NCBI RefSeq assembly: GCF_900496995.4
Contig: NC_044004.1
Location: 84,079,538-84,143,537, forward strand
Origin: Aquila chrysaetos chrysaetos
Taxonomy: Eukaryota > Chordata > Aves > Accipitriformes > Accipitridae
Direction of reading: 5' to 3'
Length of the DNA: 64,000 bases
Each line of letters opens with the position of its first letter. Positions within the stretch are counted from its first letter, which is position 1. Positions 51,701-62,748 of this stretch are shown one piece after another. The notes beneath the pieces are model-generated. The model had not been told where the DNA came from and made no database searches. It saw only the letters and a list, made by a program, of their open reading frames with translations. The position numbers were made by a program, and so were the translations under genes.

Positions 51701-54700
51701 AAGTAAACGAGCAGAAATGAATTCCCGGGGAAGTTACCTGCTTGGACTCAGCTGATGTTTCTGCAGTGTCCGACCAGCAGGACTGCACCAGAACCAGATT
51801 CCTTAGGATGTGTTTGTTCCGTTTTGGCCTCCAGTTTGGCACTTAGTCGCATTATCCCTCAGGTGCAGTGTCAGAGGTCTTTGTTTAAGGAGCTAAAAAC
51901 TTTGTCTTGGTTTCATGTAATGTAAACGTACATAGAGTCTGCTCAGTGACGATCAGTCCCACGAGGAGCCAGCTTCCCACACAATGGGGCTGGGCCCTCA
52001 TGTATAAAATGCACACTGCGGTTCCCTTCCTCTCCAAGTTCTTCTGCCTTCACCTTTTGTTCACTCAGGTGCAGGCAAGAGGCACACACGTAAGCCTTCT
52101 AACTCCAGTTCAAAGTGATTTTTCCTCCACACAGCTGAACCTTCAGAAACAAAAAATGCCTTGATGATATACACACAGGAATTTGAGGGCAATGCACTCT
52201 CTTCTGTCTCCTAGTAGCTGTTGTGCTTCGCATCATCTCAGCGCCTCTGCGTTCAGGACCTTGCTCTCTTCAGACTTAGAGCCAATGCCGAAGCGTGACT
52301 CCAGTGATTTTCATTTATTGCTGATTTACACCAGTAGGCGGATGATTAGAATTGCAATACCCATGTAGCACAGGGTTGTTAATTCTTCTTGGCTTTGCAA
52401 TAGGCTTGAAAATACAATAGCTCTGGAAAAACTGTCATTATTTTATCCTCCTCCCTTAAGTAGGTAAAGGCTACCTAGAAAACAGACTTCTAGTTTTGGC
52501 ACAGCTGAGGGGATAGAAACTTGCAAAAGGGAGGCCAGGGAGTAAGGGAGAGAGAGTGAGCAAGTCCTACTCCTAAGTATCTTCTCCAGTCCTTTCCTCA
52601 TTCTCAACTACTGTTTCTGCTCAGTCATGGAAATCTTGACCTTGTCACATTAAATAAAACATTTGAGTAACCCTTTGGTTCGTGTATTGTAATTGGTTTT
52701 CAGTTAGTTACGATGATTAATGAAAAATGGTATTTATTTAATACGAGAGACAACACATGGTGATACCAGCTGAAATACTGGAAAGTCCCTGAGTAATCCT
52801 ACCACAATTTTTTTTTTCTTCTTAAAGATGCAACTAATGCAATTAAACCACAGTGGTCACTTTTTCTTTGAAAACATTGCTGCATGTTGAATAGCATGAA
52901 CATCCTGATCATGCTTCAGGCAGCATCCTGTCCGTTTTCTTTCTTTTCTTCTTCTTTTTTTTTTTTTTTCCAATACTACTTCCCTTTCTGGAGATGACTT
53001 CATTTCCTATGCAGTTACTACATACAGCGGGAAACCCCGGGAATATACAAAGGCAGATATTTTCCATCAAACCCGATCAGTAAATGGCTTTTGATTGTAT
53101 TGTTAATAGGCCAAAGGGCACAGAAAGGAAGGACTGCAATTTTGGATTCCTTCAGAGTGCTGAAAACTGTGAATAAAGTTCTCAGTCAACCGTAAGTGTT
53201 CTGCTTGAGGCTCAGGGACTTTGCTGAAGCAATGCTCAGCATCACCATTAATGAATTTTTGAAATCCAGCTGTAAGGGTGTAGTATTAAATGCATAGCAC
53301 TAGGATCCAGAACAGCTAGCAAGATGAACAAAGGGAAATTAAGCTGGCTAGAGAGAAAGAAGTGATAGCGATGGTTTTAGATGTGGTATATAATTGTGTA
53401 TTGCTGGAGCACTTGCTTGTGCTGCAGGTAGATCCACATGCCAGGTCCTCTCAAGACAGAACACAAAGGCGCTTCTCCTGCCTCTAAACCAGAGATTTCA
53501 TCAGCAGTGTAAGTGGAAAAAAATATTCATCAGCATAGGTGTTGCAACTGTACTTCCCTGCAGCAATAATCACAGGCCGCACAGAAAAAACAAACAGGAA
53601 TAGGGATCATCATCTCCTGTGCTGTGAGGAAGTAGCACTGTGGTACAGCAGAGCTCCGGCTCTCATCCTTGTTCTTAGAAGACTTTGCAAAACTTTATGA
53701 CTAATTAATACTCCTTTGTTAAAGCACTCGCACAGTGACCTTTGTAACACCTGCCCAGTAGAGGACTGGTTCAGAAAATACACTTCACTCCATGCCCAGC
53801 ACTTCTGGAAACAAATGAATGCAACTTCCATTCTTGTTAATGGTGGTAAATATCAAGCATAAGCAGCTTCAGGAAGAGAGGCAGAGACAACCACAACAAT
53901 TTCAGTGAGGCCTTCCTGAGAAGATGGGCTCATCAAAATGAGTTAGGCTTTCAGAATTGCATATTAACTAAACAAAAGAGAACGAACATTTTTGTAGAGG
54001 GGTGACCCAGACACTGCTGAAGTTCATCAGGAAGATAGGTACTAAACATGTATCTCATGGTTGCAGTTCTATTTACAGCTGTTTATTCCATATCTTTCAT
54101 ATAAAAGTCATTCACTGTGACAGTTGGCAAACTTAAAATCTTGGGTTTTCTGTTGCTATCTCATTAAGAAATAGTTAGGGGGAAAAGACGTACACTTATG
54201 GTATTTGTAACTGTAAGTAAATTCTCTGTTTGGCCCTCTCAAGTCAGTCAAGTTGCCTCAGGTAAGGTTCACAGTAGAGACTGTCTCGCCACCAACATGC
54301 AGATGACACTGAAGACCCGGACTGCCAGACAGAGATGCAAAGTTGAGATATTTTCCCTTTGCAGATCAAAAGTATGCATAGATTTTGCATACAGGGTCAC
54401 AGAAGTATAAGAAAGTAAGAGGAAGAATTTGCCAAAAGGAAATCTAAAGCTCAAGCAGAACTACCCTTTCCTGCTGAACCTAATATTCTTTAAAAAAAAA
54501 AACAACAGGAGTTGTCACATTCACTGACTTAGCTGCTCAGCTACTTCTAAATGATCGTTTACATGTTTGGATCCAAAATTCCAGGCATGAGGCAGGATTT
54601 CTAAAGATACTGGTGAGCAATCATTGATGGAGATAAGGACAGAGCAGTGCAAGGGGTTCCCCAGGGGAAAGAAATCCCCCACTGCTCATGTGAGCATAAA

Positions 54701-54984
54701 CAAATGTAAAGTTCCAGGTCACTCACCAGTCAGGGAAAGTTGGGGAGAAGCATACAGAAAATGATCGGAGAAACTCCAAATTTTTCACTCAGGTACCTCA
54801 AGCTCTTACCAATTCATACCAATTCATTTTCTCCTTGTATGCAGGCCAAAAGACATTTCCATTGATACTCTAGTTTGCGTTTCTGTGAACAGTTTGCTGT
54901 GCATGGAGATAGTGTGTTAGGGGGGGAATAAAAAGTCCGGAGATAGGAATGAACAACCCGGTCTACGCTGCTATCAGGCAACAG
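48791..54984. other. Gene-poor intergenic stretch, right part
   Basis: Scanning both strands gave no family resemblance and no consistent splice chain. T-rich tracts occur at about 52808-52818 and 52957-52970. The 133-codon minus-strand frame near 51239-51640 is not supported. Confidence 0.55.
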
Positions 54985-55275
54985 GACAATATTTTGTAAA
55001 AAGAGATCAACCTGGAGATGTGATAAAGGTCTACAGAATTATGAAGGAGGTGGAAGTCAGAGATAAGGACCAATATCTAACTCTTGTTTTCCCATAAAAG
55101 AATCAGGAGGCATCAAATGAAACCAGGCTCAGAGTGGGAGACTACTAGGGATAAGTCTCAAACACACTTGATCTTTTCTTACACATTCCTAGACATCTGC
55201 TGATGGCCTTGATTGAAGAGAGGATACTCTCTAGGCAGACCTCTCGTTTGACACAGAAGGACTGTAGTTAAGTGC
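54985..55275 (+). mobile_element. Ancient CR1/L3-like LINE 3' fragment
   Basis: The words 'gagatgtgataaaggtctac' and 'agaattatgaagg', then 'aggaggcatcaaatgaaacc' and 'cctagacatctgctgatggc' appear in the order of an old amniote CR1/L3-type 3' region, also known from turtles and crocodiles. It is far more diverged than the CR1 at 48.5 kb. It lies about 1.4 kb upstream of the first chemokine gene. Confidence 0.5.
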
Positions 55276-56484
55276 TTATGTGCTTAACGTTAGCTACTCC
55301 AGCTATGTTCACTGCAAGCTGAAAATTTACAGGAAAAACAGGTGCTTAATTCCATATCTACACATCTTATTAGGCTACTATTCAGAACACATCCTCAAAG
55401 ACTATTTATAAACTTAATTGTGTAAAACTACAGACATGGTAATAGTAAGTGGGATTCAGTCTGGCATAACATAAATCTCTGTATGACAACAATAAACCTG
55501 TATTCAGTCATATCTGCTCCTATGCTTTGTTCCTTTGACCATCTCCATTACCTGCCAGAAGAACAATAACAGGATTCCTTAATGTTTAATCCCCCAAAAG
55601 CTCACCTGTGTTTTAGTATGATTTTCTATTGTTAATAAGAATGGTTGTACATCTATGACTTTATCTGAATAATCCTCCTTTGTGATTCCATCTTCACTTT
55701 TCCTTTAATTTTATGATAATCAGAAGAAATCTTCTCTTTACAGGGTCAAATTTAAATTTGCAAGAGTGCCTCAATTTATTTCAGAAGGATAATCCTGCAG
55801 CAGCTTTTAGACTTTTCCTCTGCCCGAATTCAAAGCAGCAAACAGTGAAGAAGTTTTAGCTTCAGAAGAAGCAGTCATCCTCAAAAAAATCCACCTGATC
55901 AGGCAAAGCAGTTCATCATAATCATAATAATATATTCTGTGTGTTCTCAATAGTAAGACAATATCTGGATTCTGTTGCTTATTTCATAGATGCTAGGTTT
56001 TAATGTATCAAAAGATACTGTAAGTATTTCTGCAGAAGTTATCTCAGCATATGAAGAAAGATTTTTTTAAAATGTAATTGCATATAAGGACAAGGGGAGC
56101 TCCTTAAGATCCAGTTCTAGTACCTATCTGTCTAGTATCTATCATTTACATGAAGTATTAGCTCTTACTTCTATGATGTCTTAAAATGAAAAAAAATCAA
56201 AGCCCAAAGACACAAAGATGGAAAATCACAGATCAAATGCCTTCCACCAGAAGTGGAAAGTCACAAACAGTAACATAATAATAACATCAAAAGTACGAAG
56301 GTACAGAAGAAAATAATCACGAGGAATAGAGTGTTACAAACCCCTCATAGATTCCACAAAGCTAAGTGCAGGGCAATTTTGTACATATTTGATGTTTTTT
56401 TATTTCTTTAATTAATAAAGTGTTTTCTGTTAATGAAAAGCAATTTTGTGGTCATCTAGGGAAAGGGGCTTACCCACTCACCTA

Positions 56485-56525
56485 TGACTCATTTCTCAGT
56501 AGCATCTTACAGGTTCGGAGTTTCC
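56485..56525 (+). promoter_or_regulatory. AP-1 and kappaB-like sites of the CXCL8-like promoter
   Basis: A perfect AP-1 site TGACTCA is at 56485-56491 and a kappaB-like GGAGTTTCC at 56517-56525, about 50 bp before the TATA box. This order (AP-1, kappaB, TATA) and spacing mirror the human CXCL8 promoter, which is induced through these factors. Use of the sites here is inferred. Confidence 0.6.
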
Positions 56526-56576
56526 ACTGTTATGACCCACTCGTGGTGCTGGAGTGCACAGGGGAGGCCAAGGCAG

Positions 56577-56584
56577 TATATAAT
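56577..56584 (+). promoter_or_regulatory. TATA box (TATATAAT) of the CXCL8-like gene
   Basis: It lies 107 bp upstream of the start codon. Transcription should begin near 56605, giving a 5' UTR of about 85 nt with no intron. Confidence 0.7.
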
Positions 56585-56690
56585 CACGGCAGGTCCCAGA
56601 GCACAGGCACTGGCCACCCTTGGGGCTGCTGGAGCTCACCTCACCACAGAACCAGACCCAGGTGGCACAAGGAAGAAACACTCTTGCATC

Positions 56691-58580
56691 ATGACGGGCA
56701 AGGCTGTGGCTGCTGTCCTGACTCTTCTCCTGATCTCAGCAGTTGGAACAAAAGGTAAAGAAATCCTTCCTAAAGCTCTCCTAACTAATTGCTAGTGTAA
56801 ATGCTGATGGGGGAGCTACGACGCTCCTTAGAAGTGCAGCAAATAACTCTTCTAATACCATAAGCAAAAAGAACATGTTATGCTTTCTGTGGAAAGAGTG
56901 AAACAGGCCACCTTTTTTTTTTTCTTCTCATTTTACAGGTAAGGCCTTGCCACGCTCAGCGATTGAACTCCGGTGCCAGTGCCCAAGCACCCATTCCAAG
57001 TTCATCCATCCCAAGTTCATTCAAAATGTGAACCTCACCCCCAGCGGACCTCACTGCAAGAATGTTGAAGTCATGTAAGTGCTTTTGCAAAATCATGCCG
57101 ATTACTTAACAAGGAGGAAACAGATTTTACATTAAGGATGATGCAAGTGTTCTCTGACAGATGTAACAAGCCAGCAGGAGCGGCTACTCAGGATGCAGAA
57201 CAGCAACGCTCGTTGCTGTTACAAACGATACGCTACATGTTATAAGTTGCGTGTTGTTTTTGCCAGTCTCTACTTTTTAAACACCCCATGAATATTTCAA
57301 CCTAAACCCGCAGTCATCAGACAGCAAATAACTTGCGAAAACTCTGAATTCTACCAGCACGTGAGAAGAGAATTAAACTCACGGAGCCATGCTGAGCAAG
57401 TGATTAAAACATGGAATTTAACGGCTAGGTCAAAAATATGATCACATTGCTACTTAAGTCAATGAAAAAACTACCATTAGCATACAAATCATATAATCAG
57501 GTCACAATTCCAGAACTCTTACTGTAACAAAATTCCTATGGACTGGGCAGTACAGTTTCTGAATCAAGATGGAAAGATTTAGCTCTTCAGTTAAACACCA
57601 TCACAAATACAAAGCAAGCTGGGGAAAAAAAAAAGAAGCAATTTTGAAAAGAGTGAGAGTCCTGCAAACAATTTAATGCATTCAAACAAACAGATATGAG
57701 AAGATATGAAAGCATTTAAAAAAAATCCAAACTTTATGTTAGGCTACAGCCTGATACAGTTTAAAGTAGAACATGTAAGTACACTTAGAATGATGTTACG
57801 ACAGAAAAGGGAAATTGCCTTGTAATTCACTAAGTAGACCTTTCGCCTTCCTTTTTTCTCTGTTGCAGAGCTACCCTGACAGACGGCAGAGAAGTGTGCC
57901 TGGAGCCCACTGCCCCCTGGGTGAAGCTGATCATCAAGGCAATTCTGGACAAGTGAGTCATTTGTTCTCAGTGAGCATGGCTTATCAAAAACTTGTATTT
58001 TAAGTGAGCTAGCAAACATGTACAGCATAAAGCATTCAAAAATTCTGTCTCAGGCAGTTACTACCATTTGTGTTCACTAATGGGGACAAACACTGCGATT
58101 GCTCTGAGCTTTAATTATAGCATTAGTTTCAATCCCTTACTGTGCCACACACCCCACATGAATGTTAGCTACATCTTTCGTAAGGCACAAGCGTACTGAA
58201 AACCTGCAGCTCAAGTACTCAGGAAATCCAGGCATTAACCCACTGGTTTTCTCTTGCTTGCAATAGTAGAAAGCAACAATCAGTTTTTCAAAACTAATGG
58301 CATTTAGGCAAGCAGGGGAAAAATCAGGCCCGAGAGATGTCAAGTGAAGCATCAAACTATGGAAGCCCACAGTTGCTGAGTGCTTGTGAAAAGGTCACAA
58401 TGTACCAGTGTCCCTTAGGTTCAGTAACAGCTTTTAAGGGGCTTGGACACAGAAGCACAAACCCTTAGTGGCGCATTTCATCACAGCGAGTGATACCTGT
58501 TCCATGGACAAGTTCTAATTGTCTCCTTTTCCATTTTCTTTCTTTCTAGGGCAAATGCCAAACCTGAGATAGTGTCCTAA
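56691..58580 (+). CDS. CXCL8: ELR+ CXC chemokine, CXCL8-like (complete, 4 exons)
   Basis: This is a secreted ligand that attracts heterophils and other leukocytes through CXCR1/2-type receptors. Coding exons: 56691-56754 (64 bp), 56939-57074 (136), 57869-57952 (84), 58550-58580 (31). The first three lengths equal those of human CXCL8. The product has 104 residues: a signal peptide (about 1-22, [10 protein letters not shown] core), then IELRCQC with ELR at 31-33 and cysteines 34, 36, 61 and 77. The chain continues with [19 protein letters not shown] and a C-terminal helix ([11 protein letters not shown]). The ATG has A at -3. It resembles the chicken interleukin-8-like genes (K60/CXCLi1 and 9E3/CXCLi2). 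I lean to the K60 type but cannot prove it. It is complete with an inducible-type promoter, an AU-rich 3' UTR and a tandem paralogue 4 kb downstream. Confidence 0.96.
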
Positions 58581-59157
58581 GACGAAGAAGAAAAACGTCC
58601 TAACTCTTCCAGAAAGGCAAAAATGGGAGAGATGCTCATCCAGCTTTTGGCAGCTCATCTTCTCCTGCCTCCTACCTTCACACTTCTAACAGCATCTAGA
58701 GAGATTTTGTAGTTAGCTGACAACAGTACTTTAAGACTTTTAAAGAGGTCTCATTATGTAGGAGAGAAACCACTGACACCAGAAAAAGCTGGCAGAAAAA
58801 ATGGCTTGTGAAAGGAGATGGAGACGATTCTGGAGTCATTTTTGCTAAACACAGCTGGATCAGTGCAGTGCGCTTTCAGAAGAGCTTTCACTAATGACAC
58901 CTTCCCTTTTTGCTAACAGTTTAGGAAAAGACCAGTGACTCCTCTCCAGGAAAACATGGATAGGTAGCATCAACTGTACCTAGGTCACTGCCGCTCAGAG
59001 CGGGCTACTGACTGGAAGAGGGGAGCTTGCAAAATTAAGAAGCCAAAATTCTGAGACATCAGGTTTTGTGCCATAATTTTCAAGATATTATTTATTGTTA
59101 ATTAGTATTGTGAAGGTATAAACATATATTTTCATGCCATCTTTTGGTAAGAAAAAC

Positions 59158-59246
59158 GCACTTTATTTATTTGCATATTTATTTATATTTATTTATTTTT
59201 GCATATTTATTTACTTTTGCATAAGAATGTAGTTGGTCTTCAGGGT

Positions 59247-59277
<31 letters not shown>

Positions 59278-59300
59278 TTGAAAATATTTATGTTTATGTA
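59158..59300 (+). promoter_or_regulatory. CXCL8: AU-rich element (ARE) cluster in the chemokine 3' UTR
   Basis: Many overlapping ATTTA pentamers occur here, including a (TTTA) run of about 8 units at 59246-59279. Such class II AREs bind TTP and HuR family proteins and make cytokine mRNAs unstable. The long pure run may also vary in length between individuals as a microsatellite. Confidence 0.9.
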
Positions 59301-59303
59301 CCT

Positions 59304-59309
59304 AATAAA
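59304..59309 (+). terminator. CXCL8: Poly(A) signal AATAAA of the CXCL8-like gene
   Basis: Canonical hexamer just after the AU-rich element, about 0.72 kb past the stop codon. Cleavage would fall near 59320-59335, followed by a GT-rich stretch (TGTTGCGTGTT) suited to the downstream element. Confidence 0.8.
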
Positions 59310-59339
59310 TGCTTGTTGAACTATTTTTACTGCAATGTT

Positions 59340-60926
59340 GCGTGTTATTAATTTTCTTACTGAATACAGAACTGAAAAAGAGGATGCATTTTCTTTCATT
59401 TTGTATCACATAATGGGTTCTCAGAAGGGCAAGTGGTGGCTGAGTTGTGGGGCACAGCAAATTACAACAGCAGATTCTTGCCTCTGGTGAGTGCAGATGG
59501 TTTCCAATAGGAGGAATTATAAAAATTATCTACTTTCTTCCTCTCTTCTTGCCAGACTCAGTGTTTTCAGAGGTCTGGGTGATAAAATTCACAGATAGAA
59601 AGTAATGAACAAATAACGGTTAGTCACAGGAATTCCAAGGCCATAGCAGTGGTGGCGCTCAGACAGCATGTCAGCTGAGAATCTGGCACTGAACAGGTTT
59701 TTTCATTAACTTAAATAAGCAGGGAAATCTGATAAACATTAAGGAAGTCACTGAGCATTCTCCCTAATTCCAGTGAGCGGGGAGGACTACATCAGGAGAA
59801 GTCCTAAGAAGTAGAGCTCTGACTGTACGGTCACACACCTGCCAGTGACATAGCCAGTTACAGAGGAATGGCTGGAACAGAAGCAGCGAACACTTGAGAA
59901 AATGGGAAAGTTGTGCAAGTTTTGATATTTGTTTTGCTTTTGTCTTTTCCAATAAGGAGCCAATCCATATTCTGCACAAACAGCTCACATTTGCTCATGG
60001 TGCAAGATAAAAAGGAAGTTTCTGGTACTGTTTGAGCAAGCTCTTGTGCAAGATGACAATTATTCCAACAATGCTTTGCTCCCTATCCCCATCTCTGCCC
60101 CTGTCCCGCAGCACTGCATTACACAGCCTGCTAGACCTCATCCTCAGAATGTTAAGGAGACAAAGTTTCTCAAGGGGACAGGTTTTGTTCAGCCTTGTTT
60201 TACAACACTAAGCCTTCCGGTTTTCTGAGTGATTTTTTCAAGCTATCTTCTTTCAGAGATCTAATTTGCAGGTAAGCATGTCAGAAATAGCAGCCAAGAT
60301 TGGGAAGAGGTGGGGAAGAACTACTTTACATGCACCCCCACAGAAGTATGTGTGTATCCTAAAGGACTGGCACCAGTTTTAGTGCTACACAGATACTTAC
60401 AGTAAGCGCATAACCTTTATCACCAGCAAAATCCCAGTTAAGTTACTGGGTGCTGAATCACGGCCAAGGAAGGGCTCTTCTCGTAAATTCTTCTGTCCAA
60501 AACATCAGCAATGGCTGTGCTCCCAGGACCCTAGGCAGGGCATCTGCACAGCGGCTGAACCGTATCCCTTCTTTCTCCATAGGTTATCGCTCATCAGTCA
60601 GACATGATTCAGAGGCTGGCTAGAAATGATAAAATACTGCATTTCTGTTCTGTATCCACTCAGAGGACACCTTTCTTAGGAACAAAACAACAACCCTCAT
60701 GCTTCCAAAAATGTGTTTCAGTGCTCTCAGAGACTGCTGAGAGAAGCACTGCAGCTTTTCTGACTTGATGACTAGCTTTGTCAAATGTCGGCTGTTCTCC
60801 CCTGTTGTTTCTGCTTTGCTAATATTGTCTCTCCACAGCTGAACACGGACTCTCTGAAACTACTAATTCTCCTGGCAAAATATTTTTACGTTGAGACACT
60901 TAACAATTAAACCACTTATGAACTAG
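59340..60926. other. Spacer between the first chemokine gene and the LTR
   Basis: No exon, repeat terminus or RNA gene was recognised. It has ordinary AT-rich content and only short random frames. Confidence 0.6.
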
Positions 60927-61500
60927 TGTTGTGGTTTAACCCCAGCCAGCAACTAAGCACCACACAGCTGCTCACTCACTCCCCCCCACCCAGTGGGATG
61001 GGGGAGAGAATCGGGAAAAAAAAGTAAAACCCGTGGGTTGATATAAGAACGGTTTAATAGAACAGAAAAGGAGAAACTAATAATGATAACGATAACACTA
61101 ATAAAATGACAATAGTGACAATAAAAGGATTGGAATATATAAGTGATGCACAATGCAATTGCTCACCACCCGCTGACCGACGTCCAGTTAGTCCCCAAGC
61201 GGCAATCCCCCCCCCCCCCCCCCTCCCCCCAGTTTATACGCTGGGCATGACATCACATGGTGTGGAATACCCCCGTTGGCCACTTTGGGTCAGCTGCCCT
61301 GGCTGTGTCCCCTCCCAACTTCTTGTGCCCCTCCAGCCCTCCTGTTGGCTGCGCATCAGAAGCTGAAAAATCCTTGACTTTAGACTAAACATTACTTATC
61401 TACTTAGATGTTACTAAACATCTCATACCTAACTCAAAAACATAGCACTATACCAGCTACTAGGAAGACAATTAACTCTATCCCAGCTGAACCCAGGACA
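60927..61500 (-). mobile_element. Solo LTR of an avian endogenous retrovirus
   Basis: A 574-bp block with TGT...ACA ends is flanked by the 5-bp duplication ACTAG (60922-60926 and 61501-61505). Read on the minus strand it starts TGTCCTGGGTTCAGCTGGG, a start I know from a common bird LTR family. It has a TATAAA (61238-61233) and an ATTAAA (61058-61053) in the expected order, so it is oriented on the minus strand. There is no internal viral sequence, hence a recombined solo LTR. A C run (61207-61223) sits near its TATA box. A 5-bp duplication would suit an ERVL-type integrase, though a shared A leaves 6 bp possible. Confidence 0.88.
61207..61230. repeat. Poly-C tract within the LTR
   Basis: Seventeen C, one T, then six C. 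Tracts of this kind are often misassembled, so the length is uncertain. Confidence 0.9.
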
Positions 61501-61505
61501 ACTAG

Positions 61506-62676
61506 TTAACAATCTTAGCTAACACATCCAAAGTGTTGTCCTGCTCCCCACTGAGCAAAAGCCAGACACTACGTATGTCCAGGACAAACTGCCATCTCCC
61601 CTAGACACAATACCAAGGCTCTCATTTGGCAGGCTCCTTCTTTTCAAAACCCAATTGCTTTCTTATTTTTAGTAAAGTACTGAAATACACATGAACAACA
61701 TATTTTATTAGATCACAATTTGGTCCAGTTTCCTTCCTTGACACCACCTTTTTTTCACTTCACAAAAATAAGAATATCCAATATCCCAATGACTAAACCA
61801 TATGCACTCTAGAAATGGATTCCTGAGGAATACTCGAGAGATTTCAATTATGACATGTGTTTATCTTCTGGTTTAAACACCTATGATTATTCTAGATCCA
61901 TGACGTTAGAAAGAAAAACAAGTAACTTCCTAAGTGCTTACTTTAATCGGGTGTTATTACAACTCTTCTATTGTCAGATACTTTCTCTTTTCATATTCTG
62001 AACAAATGAAATTTTCAGGAGAGCTTAAGTGACTTAGGTGACAATGCCTCAGTCATTTTAAGCTCATCATGTCCTGTTCAATGACTGGAGAAGCTTTTCA
62101 GTACAGAATTAAGCATCTAAATCCCTTTAGCCAAACTGAAAATGACAAAATCCTCTCAGAGAACAATAGAAACTAGTTATGTCTTGCCTTCATAAGACAC
62201 TGGCTAAATAACTTCATTAGAGTCATATCAAAATATAGTCCATAAGATTGGGATGAAAAGTTCCTGTAATTATGTTTGGTATAAGTTTTTGCACAAGGCA
62301 TTTAAACTCAGTGCAACGAGCTGAACAGAAATTCTACATTCAGAGAGGGAGAAAAGAAGTCTATTTTGGCTTGGGGGGATGTCTGGTAATGCTGTATTGA
62401 TTTCCAAGTGCAAGCTCAGCATTGTTGGTTAAAACTAACATCCCATGAAGAAGTGCAAACAGAAAGTGATGGATAATAATCACATTCTAAAGAAATAATT
62501 TAAAATATACAGCAGCAGAAGTAAGTTAGGGAATTCTGAAGTGCCACTGAACAGAATGCACAGAGATTTGGATTTCTTATGCAACACTCCCACGTATTAG
62601 GAAACCTGTGTGTACAGAAGCCACATGTTGTGCTGGAGAGCACTTGTTCAGCACTCAGGCTGCTGGGTGTGCACCT
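61506..62676. other. Spacer between the LTR and the second chemokine gene
   Basis: AT-rich, with no exon recognised. The last 150 bp hold weak regulatory candidates: a kappaB-like GGGAATTCTG at 62529-62538 and a C/EBP-like TTATGCAAC at 62577-62585. No AP-1 consensus was found. Confidence 0.5.
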
Positions 62677-62682
62677 TTTCAA

Positions 62683-62689
62683 TATAAAA
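62683..62689 (+). promoter_or_regulatory. TATA box (TATAAAA) of the second chemokine gene
   Basis: It lies 66 bp upstream of the start codon, which implies a short 5' UTR of about 35-40 nt. A C/EBP-like site is about 100 bp upstream. Confidence 0.65.
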
Positions 62690-62748
62690 ACTGATGTGAA
62701 ACAGAACCAGAGCAGGACGTCTGTTAAGAAGAAAACTTCTACACAGCA

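Noticed and set aside
61106-61366. Pro-rich frame over the C tract
   Set aside because: It is inside the solo LTR and depends on the poly-C length.
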